Shown: positions 21,018-32,666 of the stretch, in pieces
Layout of the letters: each line of letters begins with the position of its first letter
How positions within the stretch are numbered: the first letter of the stretch is position 1
Source: Antedon mediterranea
Taxonomy: Eukaryota; Echinodermata; Crinoidea; Comatulida; Antedonidae
DNA length: 64,000 nt
NCBI RefSeq assembly: GCF_964355755.1
Contig: NC_092677.1
Coordinates: 27,436,101-27,500,100 of the forward strand
Direction: 5' to 3'
The notes under the pieces: model-generated
Told to the model about the DNA's origin: nothing
The model's database searches: none
What the model saw: the letters and a program-made list of their open reading frames with translations, nothing else
Position numbers and translations under genes: made by a program

Positions 21018-21018
21018 C

Positions 21019-21560
21019 ATACTTTTGATAATTGGAGATTTTAACCTTAAAGAAATTAATTGGAAGGATATGCTGGTTAATGCTAGCGTTACACATCCAT
21101 CAAACACTTTTTTTTGAAATAATCAACGATTTATACTTGGTGCAACATGTCAAGAGTAATACGCGACACAGAGATGGACAAAGATCATCCCAATTGGACC
21201 TTATTATTACTGATGATGATTTTAAGGTATCTAACCTACTACATTTACCCCCTTTAGGGAAAAGTGACCACGATTGTTTGTTTTGGCAGTACGTCTATAA
21301 ACTTGATATTCCCAGTAAGGAAACCAAGTCATTTCACAACTACAACAAAGGCGATTATATAAGCATAAAGCGTGAACTGAGTAATATCAATTGGTCCGAT
21401 GAATTTGATAATAAAACTACCGATGAAATGTACAACAGAACAGTTTACCAGCCGACGTTGTCAATTCCGAGACCGCTAATACCTTCAAGAATCGCATCGA
21501 CACAATGTAGTTGATATGGGGTTTAAAAAGGCACATCGCCTAAACTTTCCCATTATAACT
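21019..21560 (+). mobile_element. Internally deleted LINE-type retrotransposon at the 3' end of the AAA gene
   Basis: The frame starting at 21020 reads IIGDFNLKEINWKDM, continues after a poly-T frameshift (about 21110) as SQLDLIITDDDFKVSNLL and GKSDHDCLFW, the C-terminal half of an endonuclease/exonuclease/phosphatase domain (GDFN and SDHD catalytic motifs). From about 21430 a different frame reads SLPADVVNSETANTFKNRID, the usual end of CR1/L2-type reverse transcriptase ORFs. The whole reverse transcriptase core is missing, so the copy is dead. It begins within a few bases of the host stop codon. Confidence 0.8.
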
Positions 21561-21713
21561 AAACTAAACTCTGAATAAAGAAATTTAAGTATACCAGTAT
21601 AGGCGGTACATGTATAAACTTTATTTACGTTTTACAAAAAAAACTATACAAAGTGTTTATATATATATTATATATATTATTTATTGCTTTATCATATATT
21701 GCATTATGGGTAT

Positions 21714-24700
21714 TTAATTGATAATAATGGATATGATGTAAGCGATGGTAACTAGCAACGTCACCATGCCAATTGCATGGCAACCAGAATCTTGGTCGTC
21801 AATTTCAATATCCACTGGCAGCTCTGGAATGTCGTTGGTTTTCTATAAAAAAAGTAAAGTGAAATTATTGAAGGCGATCAACCAACCATTAACTGAAAAA
21901 TACCTCGTTCTGCTTTACCACCGATTGAATTTGGTTATTACCAATTTTTTACCTTTGTTTCGAAATTTGTTTTATAATACATTTTGTATAAATTACCCGG
22001 AACTACCCTTTACTTCCATAATTGCTATAGTTAAATTTTACAAATTTGGTATAGCATCAGATTTGCAAGTGTAAATATTAAAGTAGGGTACATTGTCTCA
22101 TTTGACATGGAACGTACCTCTTCCACAATTCTCTCGCATCGAAAAGTCACATCCGAGTAACTTTCGTCAGCATGGTTACATATACAATCCAATGTTTCTG
22201 CACTGTGTGTCGAACCTTCAGGACAACCTCTAAACAACAGCCTGTAATTCATATTGGCTTGGACAGACGCGCTGGCCAAGACGTCACGGCGCACCACATC
22301 CAGCTCCACATCATCACTGGTGTCCCTCCTTCTTCTGCCAGTCCTTTCAACCAGTTGGAAAACGTTTGTAATGGTGTAGTTCCTAGCTTGACCAGAAAGG
22401 GCTCTGTTGATAAATGTACTGACGTGTTCTTCGTTGGCATGATCGTAGCTATGCGATTCCAGTTCCTGTTTATAGAAGTTTTGATTTGCATAAATGATTA
22501 AATAAAAATTTACAAAAATTTATACAACAAAATATGACAAAAGGAGCCCAACAAAATTGGCAAAAGCTAATTCTGGTAACTGCTGAGATGTGCGTTTGTC
22601 TATTATAAACATAGAGTTTGTATAGTAAGACATGGTGCATCAAAATGACATTTTTCTATAGAACTGTACTGACCTGAAGTGTATCTTCTATGACAGACGG
22701 GTTGTAAATTGTGTTGTCATTCTTAAAGTAGAAGTCCTCCGCTATGTACGCAAAGTAGCGGTCACCGGTGTCTGCAGCTAAACATCCCTGCAATTGAAAA
22801 TAACAAAATGTTCAAGAAAATTAACAGATCCTCCAGATAAATAGGCCTATATATATATATTATTATTTCATTTAAGTAGGAGAAAACATTTGGTTATCTG
22901 ATACTAGGATGTACTAACACAAATCTTTGAGTTAGTACCCTGTGGTATTCATTAAGCTCTGTCTACACCAAAAAAAAAAAGTATGTGCCCAAATATGGTA
23001 GTGATATGGCCAAATATGGTAGTGATATGCTCAAATGGAAATGGTAGTGATGTCAATGAGCACATCATAAAGTTTAGACAGAGCTTTCGAAATGTAATTC
23101 GATTAAATAGTGATTTGAATATTGATATCTGCAGCAGCAGGGGTGTACTTACAATATCGTTGAATTCATATTCCTTTCCAATGCAGACCATGAACATTGT
23201 AAGTTCCAGTTGCAATCGCTGTCTAAGTACTTCTGGGAAGAAATGAGTCTCCACACTCACCATCTCCAGATGCGATACACCCGGAGCGAATCCGTCGCGA
23301 AGATCAGAGTTCGGATTTAATGATCCATAAACACTTTTAAGCAACACTCTGAAAAAAAAAATCGACTGTTGTAAGCATTTATTTGCGACAACCTAGTTAG
23401 TGTTAATGTATGAAAAGTATCTCTAAATAAAAGTAATTAATTTGTGTACATGCAAAAAGTTGGGATGCGCTTGCTTCCTCGCTTTAAATGCCTGTCTTTC
23501 AAATCAAACCGAACGGCAAAGGGTTAGTGAAAAGGAAACGTTCGATTCGCCGGACCGGAATCGGAACAGGTGTGAGAGACACTTTATTCCTGTTTCTAAT
23601 GTTAATGTTGTCCAATTCATTTAGCATATTGTTCCAAAGGGCTTAATAACAATTGAGTGAATTGAGAAAACAGATTTAACCCAATTTAAATGTTATAAAT
23701 GGTTTCGTTATAGATTGTTAGCGTACCTAGGTTCGTCAATTTCACCATCGGTTATATCCACAACAGACTGGAGAGAAATAAGGTTTGACACCACAGCATC
23801 CGGGACATCTAGTCGTTCACAGGTGGACTTATCGCCAGATTTAATGTCGGGACAGGTGTATGTTTTAAAGCTTAACTCGAATTCACCTAAAAGGAATAAT
23901 GATGTTAAATTATTACAAGCAGTATATAGTTAATAAGCTCTCCTCCCAGGCGCTGCCAAGGTTTTTTTAACCGACCTGTAGCATCAAGTGGGTCGGTGAC
24001 GGAAGCCGTTGCTGGCTCGTCAACGTCTAGAACGACACCAAATATCCACCGCTGTGTACACATTCCCGGGTATTCCTCGTAGTCGCATTCTGGCGCCGTC
24101 AAAGCATCATTGTTGTCTTCTAAAATTCCTTCGCATCCAAGAATTTCGAACCGCAGGTAAGGCAGGTTAAAGTTGGTGATCGGTGCGATTCTAATGCCTA
24201 TCATCTCTATGGGTCGGTCAAAGAAGTTTGGAACTGGAGTTTCCGCATCAAAATTGCCGTTGAAAATCTACAATAATAAAGGATATTGCTGTTAAGATCA
24301 TACGCACCAAGGGTTCCCCAAGTTTATTGTTTACTCTCATACTAGAGACGGATACTAATTGTATGCAGAGATGAACTGGCTGTCACAATGGCAGATAGGA
24401 AGTTATGGAGGAATCTAGTCATAAGTTTGGATATGTCCCGGACTAAGTAAGTTTATTGAGGCTGGTAGTCGCATGCAAATATACTTACTATTGTGTTTCC
24501 TTCGGAATCTTCTAAGTCGGCAAAGATAGATACCTGATTGATTTGGATCTTATAAGTGGTGATGTAAGCATACTGTGACTCTAGGGTATATCCTTGAGTG
24601 ATTACCCCAGTTACGGTCATCATGGTACCAAATGTAACCTACAAATAAAAATATAATTTTGTTTTCTTCGTTAAATACATAAAAGATAAATTCATCGTCG

Positions 24701-27700
24701 ATAATGGCTATACTTTGTCTCGTGTTATTTTAGCAGGATGGGAAGCATCGCGCCACTAGCACTCCTCCTCCGTCCTTGTCAGATTGAACGTGCACGCGTA
24801 TATACTGGGATACGCTTTCACTCACTTGTACGTGTTGAGCTGTGGCCTGGACTGGACACCATGCCCCTACACCGTGCAGACGGGCATTATGTCCTGGAAA
24901 TCCTGGCTGGAATGAAGTGGCAATAATATCACCGTTTACGATGTCGCCAGATTCCATACCAAGTGCATCATTACAACCTGTAATTATGTAAATATAAAGC
25001 TTCCTACTAAGAGACAACGCAATGACGTAAGCGCAATGACGTAAGCGCAACGCAAGTAATTCCACCAATCGCAAGCGAGACAATTTGAATAATCTTCCAT
25101 CGCTTGTGGTCAAATTATGTTTTAGTCCTAGTGGGGCCCATTCTTTAGCAGCTATGGGTCCAGTATTGCGCATTTGGAAACCGGGGTCCTATTGTAGGCC
25201 TACACCAGTACAAGAGTAACAAAGATAAAGAGATATTTTCTTTCAATACAAATTATACTATTTTATGTTTTACCCAAAAACAGTTTTTAGAAGAAGAAAA
25301 AATACCGTTGTCTGGAATAGCAGCGATATAACTAAGGCCGTTGTTGGTATTAATTGGGTTGTATTGCAAAGACGACGGTTGATAGACCGAGATCAGGTAG
25401 CCGTCGGAATCCGTTACTGTACGAAACACAAGTTCAACCTCAGCACGTGACCTAAATATGACAATTTATAGAAATATTAAATTTCATAAAAGCAAATACT
25501 GGAAACTGTAAGCCTAACAATATCAGGGGGAATGCATAAAGAACCGTGAATGCATAAAGAACCATTAATGTATAAGTCGCCTTCAACAGTGAGCTTGACA
25601 AGCTGCAACGCAAGGAGACGCAACGCAAGGACGATTGGTCAACGTTGCGCAACGTCCTTGTGTTGCGGCTCTGGTGGGTACCAAACATAATGCCCGCGTT
25701 TAATCCGTGGCGTCGCTAGTGGAAACCAAGCTTTACGTAAATATTACGTACCTATCCAATCCCTCCGCTTCATCAGCGTTAATGTATACCGGTTTAACGA
25801 TAGCATATTCAAAGATAGGTCGTAATCGCTCGGTTGAGCTTATCAGAAACCTAGAATGAAAATACAAATATGATACAAGAATGGTCGGCGGTCGGTCGGA
25901 CCGAAATTTTGTTTTACAGATATAAAATAGTAATGTTTTTTGTACAGTATTTGTCGGTTGGTTATTAATGTGGGTGTCTTATTTGTTATGGAATTATATG
26001 CTTGCGTCTATTTTGATTGGCCAAATTATTTTATTAATGGAAAGACAATCTTACCTTGAAAGGGCAAAGCGCATAAGCGTCCAATAAAGAACCGCGTAAT
26101 TTTCCGTATATGACGGCAGCAGACTTCCGTCAGCGTCCGCGTACTTTGGTCGCACGTTCGTCATATAAATAGTGGCATTTAGTACAATGGATTCGGGGTA
26201 TACATTCTGTTTCCACACATAGTCGCCGTTGCTGTCTAAACAGTCAAACAATGTGTTTACCGTACCTGGAAGAAGAGTGAAACTCATTTTATTTAATGCT
26301 TTTAATGATTGCTTAAGCTTGGTTCCCACTAGAGACGAAACGCGCAACGTAAGCGAGTTGACCAATGACAAGCGACAGTTCGAATAATCCATCGCTTGCG
26401 ATTGGTCAAATCACGAACGTTGCGTTTTGTCCATGAGTTGCGCATCTAGGCCTATAGTGGAAACCAAACATTACAGATCGTAAAATTCTTGCCATATACA
26501 ATACAAGAAATACAGTATAATATAAAAGGCAAGGAAAGACCAAACCAGATGCTTAGTTGGTCAACCCAGAACGGTGCACAAAATAAACAAAATAATGTCA
26601 AAATGGTTAAATATAAAGACAAGGCAATGAAATGTTTCCAAAAGATTGCATTATGAACTACAGATTAATTTGTTAAATGTCCGCCGTACCTTGGTAAGTG
26701 TACGTATCTTCTCTAAACCTTTCGGTAGAACCAGGGGTTTTTACTGCGTAAGAGGCTCCTGCTGTGAAACTTGTAAACAGGTTCTTGCCAGTTGTGGATC
26801 CTGGTCTGTATGCATCGTCATAAAAATCATCCTATCGAGATACATGTGAAGATAAGGATGTTGGCTGAATGGCAAATATCCTTCCTTTCCCATCCCCAGG
26901 TAAACAAACCTCAGGAGAATACGTTTTTAAGAAAAATATTTTATCCTGGGGGGATATATGAAACAAACAAAACTGAACTGCGCGTGCGTTAAATTAAAGT
27001 TTAGGCCTACTTTGTTCAAACCGATAATGACGGAATGGATTTAACTTACGCTAAATTGCTCATTAGCAAAAACACTGGAACACGGGCCGGTGTTATTGGC
27101 CAATAGGTATCCACCTTGGCGGTTTACGATCGGATAGTTGTCCTTGTCGTGCGCTAGTGCATTGTATGGCTGCCAGTCTAAAATCCAAATTTCATCTTCG
27201 TTTTCTACATCTTCCACAACAACATCTAATGTCACCACACCTAGAATAATATAGTAGTATTTATTTGACAGACATAAGCATTGAACAGAGTATGTAGCTT
27301 TTGGTTATCTCTTGCGCGTAAACGCGTACGCGCAACGCAATGTAAAACTAAAGCTTGGTTTCCACAAGAGACGCAACGTAATGCAACGCAAGTGATTTGA
27401 CAAATCGATAGATTATTCGGACAATCGCTTGTGATTGGTCAACTTGCCTGTGTTGCGTCTACGCGTTGCCCATCTAGTGGGAACCAAGCTTTATGTGATG
27501 AGTGACACGCCCCAAAAACGTTGAAATGAGGTGGTTTGTATGCCATTGCTTGGAGTACAAAAAATAAAACTACGATACTTGCCATCTTCAATTAACCATG
27601 TGCCGATAGATGCCTGACCCATCTTTTCAAAATTCTTATCAACCCCATGCTTAATAGGCACTCCGAATTGTGCATTACATTGGTGAAGCACAAGGAGACA

Positions 27701-27727
27701 GACTAATATTGCGGCGGACAACGGCAT
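21714..27727 (-). CDS. Secreted, probably GPI-anchored protein with a discoidin (F5/8 type C) domain
   Basis: Fourteen minus-strand exons: 27583-27727, 27050-27240, 26690-26831, 26055-26265, 25752-25850, 25306-25451, 24826-24977, 24489-24638, 23976-24267, 23727-23886, 23153-23348, 22674-22787, 22118-22465 and 21714-21842; 824 residues. Residues 1-19 (MPLSAAILVCLLVLHQCNA) are a signal peptide. Residues 313-457 are a coagulation factor 5/8 C domain (CNDALGMESGDI, VTGVITQGYTLESQYAYITT, FDRPIEMIGIRIAPI, LRFEILGC). The flanking regions match nothing I recognise. RRRR at 710-713 is a possible furin site. The chain ends in a hydrophobic stretch (GMVTLLVTIAYIISIIIN) with no cytoplasmic tail, as in GPI-anchored proteins. 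The first intron needs a GC donor (gcaagt) to keep frame. A cell-surface adhesion or recognition role is inferred. Confidence 0.88.
22952..23087. mobile_element. Foldback element family A, copy 6
   Basis: Starts ttaagctctgtctacacc and ends agtttagacagagcttt. The core motif CCAAATATGG with tagtgatatg occurs twice in tandem, so this copy is internally duplicated. In an intron of the discoidin gene. Confidence 0.8.
24997..25100. mobile_element. Foldback element family B, copy 1 (diverged)
   Basis: Contains aagcttcctactaagagaca, repeated caatgacgtaagcg and ccaccaatcgcaagcgaga, the same core as the better-preserved copies at 26313 and 44720. In an intron of the discoidin gene. Confidence 0.65.
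25590..25734. mobile_element. Foldback element family B, copy 2
   Basis: caacgcaaggagacgcaacg, then gattggtcaacgttgcgcaa, ending ctagtggaaaccaagcttta. In an intron of the discoidin gene. Confidence 0.75.
26313..26473. mobile_element. Foldback element family B, copy 3
   Basis: Starts aagcttggttcccactagag and ends ctatagtggaaaccaaac. The core has two CCAAT motifs in opposite orientation (ttgaccaatga and gattggtcaa) around a hairpin-like aataatcc centre. Confidence 0.85.
27349..27493. mobile_element. Foldback element family B, copy 4
   Basis: Starts aaagcttggtttccacaaga and ends agtgggaaccaagctttat, with gattggtcaac in the core. Between the first and second coding exons of the discoidin gene. 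Confidence 0.85.
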
Positions 27728-28427
27728 TCTCACTGCACTAATCTTTACGGAGTAAAAGCGGTATGTGCTAAATAGCACATTTTATATCCCTCTAGATGGA
27801 CTGTTCCATTTCTATCCCTTATAACTCGCAATAATTAAGTAATTTACTAATAATTCACTTTAGAAATGTATGTTTGCAAGCACTATTAGCAAACAATATT
27901 CAGTTTTTAGATTATGCTTTGTCATACATTTTTATTACGTTGTATTTAATTTTGATTACCTGTTACAGAATAGAATAATCTCATACTCATTTACATACTT
28001 TACCCAGGTGTGTGACAAAATGCCAGTCGTGGCAAACTTTAAAGAAATTTTTAAAAGCCGAAGCAGCTGAACATGTTTTAGCTGAATATTTTGGTGGTGG
28101 AAATGATGTTCACGAAATCATGTCTTACAAAAGAAAATATTATCGAGGGATCTGGAGTAGCATGATGCCCATGCTAACCCAAAATGTGTTACTTTATCGC
28201 CTTGTACCGATCCGAGTAATTCAAGTTGAGTCGGCACCTTTTAATGTCGTTTTGTGTCACTCGGCTATGTTAGAATTTGTTTGGCCAAACAATGCGCTTT
28301 AGAGGTATTTCTTTGCGATAGCTATTTGCTGCTTTCGGATAATTTATATTACCTCAAAATCGAGTGTATAAATTCCCTTGATGTCCTATAAAACTAATAT
28401 TCTTTAATAATTGTGAAGAGAAAAAAA
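27728..28427. other. Interval between the discoidin gene and the tRNA cluster
   Basis: It contains the discoidin gene 5' flank and, on the plus strand at 28012-28302, an open frame of 96 codons (KKFLKAEAAEHVLAEYFGGG...) that has protein-like composition but no flanking exon, no family match that I know of and no clear promoter. It may be a decayed coding fragment; I do not call it a gene. Confidence 0.4.
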
Positions 28428-28500
28428 CACCTCCGACGGGACTCGAACCCGCAATCCCCGGCTTAGGAGGCCGATGCCTTATCCATTAGGCCACGGAGGC
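28428..28500 (-). tRNA. tRNA-Arg (anticodon CCU)
   Basis: 73 bases on the minus strand, without intron. The acceptor stem GCCTCCG pairs with CGGAGGT (G1-U72, as in vertebrate tRNA-Arg-CCU). The anticodon loop CTCCTAA puts CCU at 34-36, reading AGG. The B box is GGTTCGAGTCC. A pol III terminator of seven T follows at once (aaaaaaa at 28421-28427 on the plus strand). Confidence 0.96.
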
Positions 28501-28755
28501 AGTTGATGTGTACAGATAATACTGCTGTATATCAAATTATTATTTTTTATAAATCTTTATACTATTATTTTAATTTCATTTATTTCGTCAGAAGCGGAAC
28601 AAATTAATACAAAACAAAAGAGTTCAAAATCCAAATGGTTAACCAAAAAGCGAAATGAATCACTGTCAAGTGGCTCACCAAAATAGAAATTGAAAAGAGT
28701 TACACAATTAAAATATATTAACATTTTATTTTAATTGTGAAGAGAGAAAAAAAAA

Positions 28756-28828
28756 CACCTCCGACGGGACTCGAACCCGCAATCCCCGGCTTAGGAGGCC
28801 GATGCCTTATCCATTAGGCCACGGAGGC
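28756..28828 (-). tRNA. tRNA-Arg (anticodon CCU), second copy
   Basis: Identical to the copy at 28428-28500 over all 73 bases, with a nine-T terminator. The flanks (ttgtgaagag, cagttgatgtgta...gataatactgctgtat) are also shared, so the pair arose by tandem duplication of about 330 bases. Confidence 0.96.
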
Positions 28829-28966
28829 AGTTGATGTGTAGAGATAATACTGCTGTATAATTATTATGTTTATAAATCTTTTACTTATTAGGAACTCGGC
28901 AGTCATGACAATAAATAAGTAATTAATAAGTGCGCTACCTGTGAATTAAAGGGAGAAAAATAAATA

Positions 28967-29038
28967 CACCTCCGACGGGACTAGAACCCGCAATCCCCGG
29001 CTTAGGAGACCGATGCCTTATCCATTAGGCACGGAGGC
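28967..29038 (-). pseudogene. Decayed tRNA-Arg(CCU) copy
   Basis: 72 bases. One G of the GG in the D-stem region (position 10) is deleted, the conserved purine G57 in the T-loop is T, and C31 is T; the terminator T-run is interrupted. The anticodon CCU is kept. Probably non-functional. Confidence 0.85.
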
Positions 29039-29828
29039 AATTTGTACATAGACCTAATTATTAAATCGCTTCTCACTGAAGAAATATTTCTTTGAAAACT
29101 TGTAGACAAGCTCTGTTTTTGGTCTACGGGTTTCGTTCACACGTGTAGGCATGAGGCCTAATCAACCTCTTAATTTGACAGAATAAATTATAAAAAAAAC
29201 TGTTATTGCCAAAAATCACACAATGACTCTGTTAAAAAATAAGAGATCAACAACAGAGAAAATTACCGTGTATAATAGGCCTACCTACATGTTAATTTGG
29301 TAAATATTTAATATACGTAACATATTAATAATTGAATTTGCCGGTGTTTGAGTCTCTCACCAGAAATCCGTATTCTTGTTCTGAAGTAGGCCTAATATTA
29401 CTATTAGGCAATCACACGTAACCCAGCCCCTGCCTATATATAGACCATGGAGTTATATAACTCTATGTACATAGATAGATATATGTAAAGACTAAGTTGA
29501 CTATGTTTGCACTGAGTATGATGTAGGCATAGATTACTATTATAAGTCTATGGTGGTCCATATTAGGCCACTACTAGAATAAAATGAGTAGGTTGGAGTG
29601 TAGAGGTAGTAGCTTAGAACATGGATCAGGCGTCTAGTGAAATATTATTTTTAAGAAATAATTATTTTGGGGTATAATAATAATAATTATCTCGAAAATT
29701 ATTTTTCTTTCAACTTTATGTCCCTTTACGGCTTCCGTAAAAACAGGATTCTGTGGTCATGTGAGCAATAGTATTGTCACGTGATTATCATCATCGTCAC
29801 TCGAATTTGTTTGATTTATTTTCATTCC
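29039..29828. other. Interval between the tRNA cluster and PIP4P
   Basis: No exon seen. AT-rich with scattered aggccta words. The last 150 bases or so before 29829 should hold the PIP4P promoter and 5' UTR; an ATG in the same frame at 29781 is a less likely start. Confidence 0.5.
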
Positions 29829-32628
29829 ATGATGGCGGACGATCGTGTATCAGAGAACGAACCCCTATTGGGAAGTACAAATAACGAAATATATGATGAT
29901 GGCCCTCATCCACCAATTTCTGAACCAACTGCACCAATTTTACCAAATGAGGCTCCACCAGGTATAATGAAACTTGGCATAACTTGTTGATTTAGGCCAA
30001 CAATATGTGTTTGAACTCCGATGTGTGTCCAGCCAGTTGGCACGGACGGTACGGATAGGCTAGCTAGCTAGGATGAGTTGATTTATTTGAGGATTGTTAT
30101 TGTTCTTTAGTAGCAGCCTACCTAGGCTAGGCCTGTCTACCGAATACCTGTCTACCTAGGTATTCGACGGTCAAACTAAATATGATGACTGTTGTACCTT
30201 CTATATCTACGTTTTTAATGTCATTATTTTAAACATAATCATGATTTGATTGATATGAAAGGGATGGTTAATTAATTATTAATTTGGTGGCTAAAAACTC
30301 TTTATACTCTTTATAAATACTACTACAGTACTAGTAAATACTTAGTCTAAAAGTAGTATAAGAAAGGTGGTGGTGGTGGTAACCAGTTTCAGTGATTGAC
30401 GTACGTTAGACAAGTAGATAGAGAGAGGAGCCTGTCTGAATACTACTAGCTAATACTACTACTAAAACCATTACATTATTATATTCTAATTATTAATACA
30501 TAATTTGTAAGGCACACTCTATGAATAGTTGCAGTAGTAAACAAAGACATTGTATTCATATACCAGAAGATGACCTCATGTTATGAATACTAAAAATAAA
30601 AATGTATTTCTTTCAATTTAGAACTGTTTTTCCCCTAATTTAGTAAATTTCCTTCATATGGATATTTTTCCATAGTTTTCTAATATTTTGTTTTAGAAAA
30701 CACAACAAAAAACAATATACGATATAAAATTAAACATAAATAAATATTAAATACAAAACTGTTCTTGTATTATTTATACAGTATATTGAAAATGTTGCCT
30801 ACAGAACTGTAAAACACAATTAATAACCAAATTTTGTTTTGTTTTTTCAGAATACATAGCTTCACCCCATGGACCACCACCACCAGTGTTACCTGGGGAA
30901 TCCCCTCCCCCCTACTCACCCCCCACGATGGTTGGCGTCACCCCCATGATAAACTGTCGGGTATGTCAGGCTATGATCAACCTGGAGGGTAAACTACATC
31001 AACATGTAGTTAAATGCAGTGCCTGCAATGAGGCTACTGTAAGTACTAAAAACATAGTTTTCATTAATTTTTTGCCTCCCAAACTAGATTGACAAAAAAA
31101 GTGTGATGTGATTTTGACTAAATATAATGATAGTGATTTGCCCAAATATGGTAGTGATATGACATCATGTCCATATATGAGCACTCGCATCACATTGACT
31201 TATAAAGTTTGATAGTGTAGACAGAGCTTAAGGTAATGAAGCTGTATCTAAATAAATAGTACACACCTTTTAACTAGCAAAACTCCAGAGTGTTTACACT
31301 CCAAGACGTCAACAAACCAGCGCTTTGTTTGGAATGCACCCCCAGTGTGTAAACTCCTGATACCACGCCACATTGCAATGCGCCCCCAGTGTGTAAACTC
31401 CTGATACCACGCCACATTGCAATGCGCCCCCAGTGTGTAAACTCCTGATACCACGCCACATTGCAATGCGCCCCCAGTGTGTAAACTCCTGATACCACGC
31501 CACATTGCAATGCGCCCCCAGTGTGTAAACTCCTGATACCACGCCACATTGCAATGCACCCCCAGTGTGTAAACTCCTGATGCCACATTGCAATGCGCCC
31601 TCAGTGTGTAAACTCCTGATACCACGCCACATTGCAATGCGCCCCCAGTGTGTAAACTCCTGATACCACGCCACATTGCAATGCGCCCCCAGTGTGTAAA
31701 CTCCCGATACCACGCCACATTGCAATGCGCCCCCAGTGTGTAAACTCCTGATACCACGCCACATTGCAATGCGCCCCCAGTGTGTAAACTCCTGATACCA
31801 CGCCACAATTGCAAATGGTATACTGTATACACCACAATATAATTGAAAAGTAAAAACAAAATTAAAAGTGGATGAAAAATAGCAAAAATATATATATATT
31901 TCTACAATACAACAACATTACAGATTAAAGTAAACATACAGTATTAGATGATAGTTAGTAGTAATAAATTACTATTCATTCATACAGTAGTAAACCCTTA
32001 AGTTATAAAATCACTAATATTTTTATTTTCATGTCATTCTGTTTGAATAGAACTTTCTACTTGAATGAAAGTCATTCTTTAGAACTAATTGTATAAATCG
32101 TCTTGTCATAATCGTCACAAAAGGTTTAAAAAGAAATGTCAACCCACCCATACTGCATGGCAGCACATGCCAAACAGTCTTTTTCATGCAGTGTTTGGGA
32201 ATATCCTCTATTAAAAAATTATATAATTTTTTTTGTAGCCTATAAAAGAAGCGCCGGCTGGTAAGAAATATGTAAGATGCCCATGTAACTGCCTATTGAT
32301 ATGCAAGGCTTCATCTAAGCGCATTGCATGCCCAAGGGCCAACTGGTAAGTTCCAACTATAACATGTTTTTTTTTTTAAATCGGATTCAGATTTATTTGG
32401 TCCTTGCGGAAATTCATGACATGAATGAACATAACATTACAATAACATACAACATATATATAAGTAAAATAAATATAAACAAGTAAAGAGTTGTAAGATA
32501 CACTATACAAAATAAACTACAAGGTGATTTAACAGTATATGTCATTGAAAGCACGGATGGAAAAAAGGACGAATGAATTTAGATATCTGTTAGTTCTACA
32601 TTATATATATATATATATATATACAGCT

Positions 32629-32666
<38 letters not shown>

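Noticed and set aside
28012-28302. 96-codon plus-strand frame with protein-like composition
   Set aside because: Some stretches look coding (AEAAEHVLAEYFGGG), but there is no recognised family, no partner exon and no in-frame continuation; kept only as a note.
31248-31859. 203- and 165-codon minus-strand frames
   Set aside because: They lie wholly within the 44-bp minisatellite in a PIP4P intron; overlapping frames are all open.
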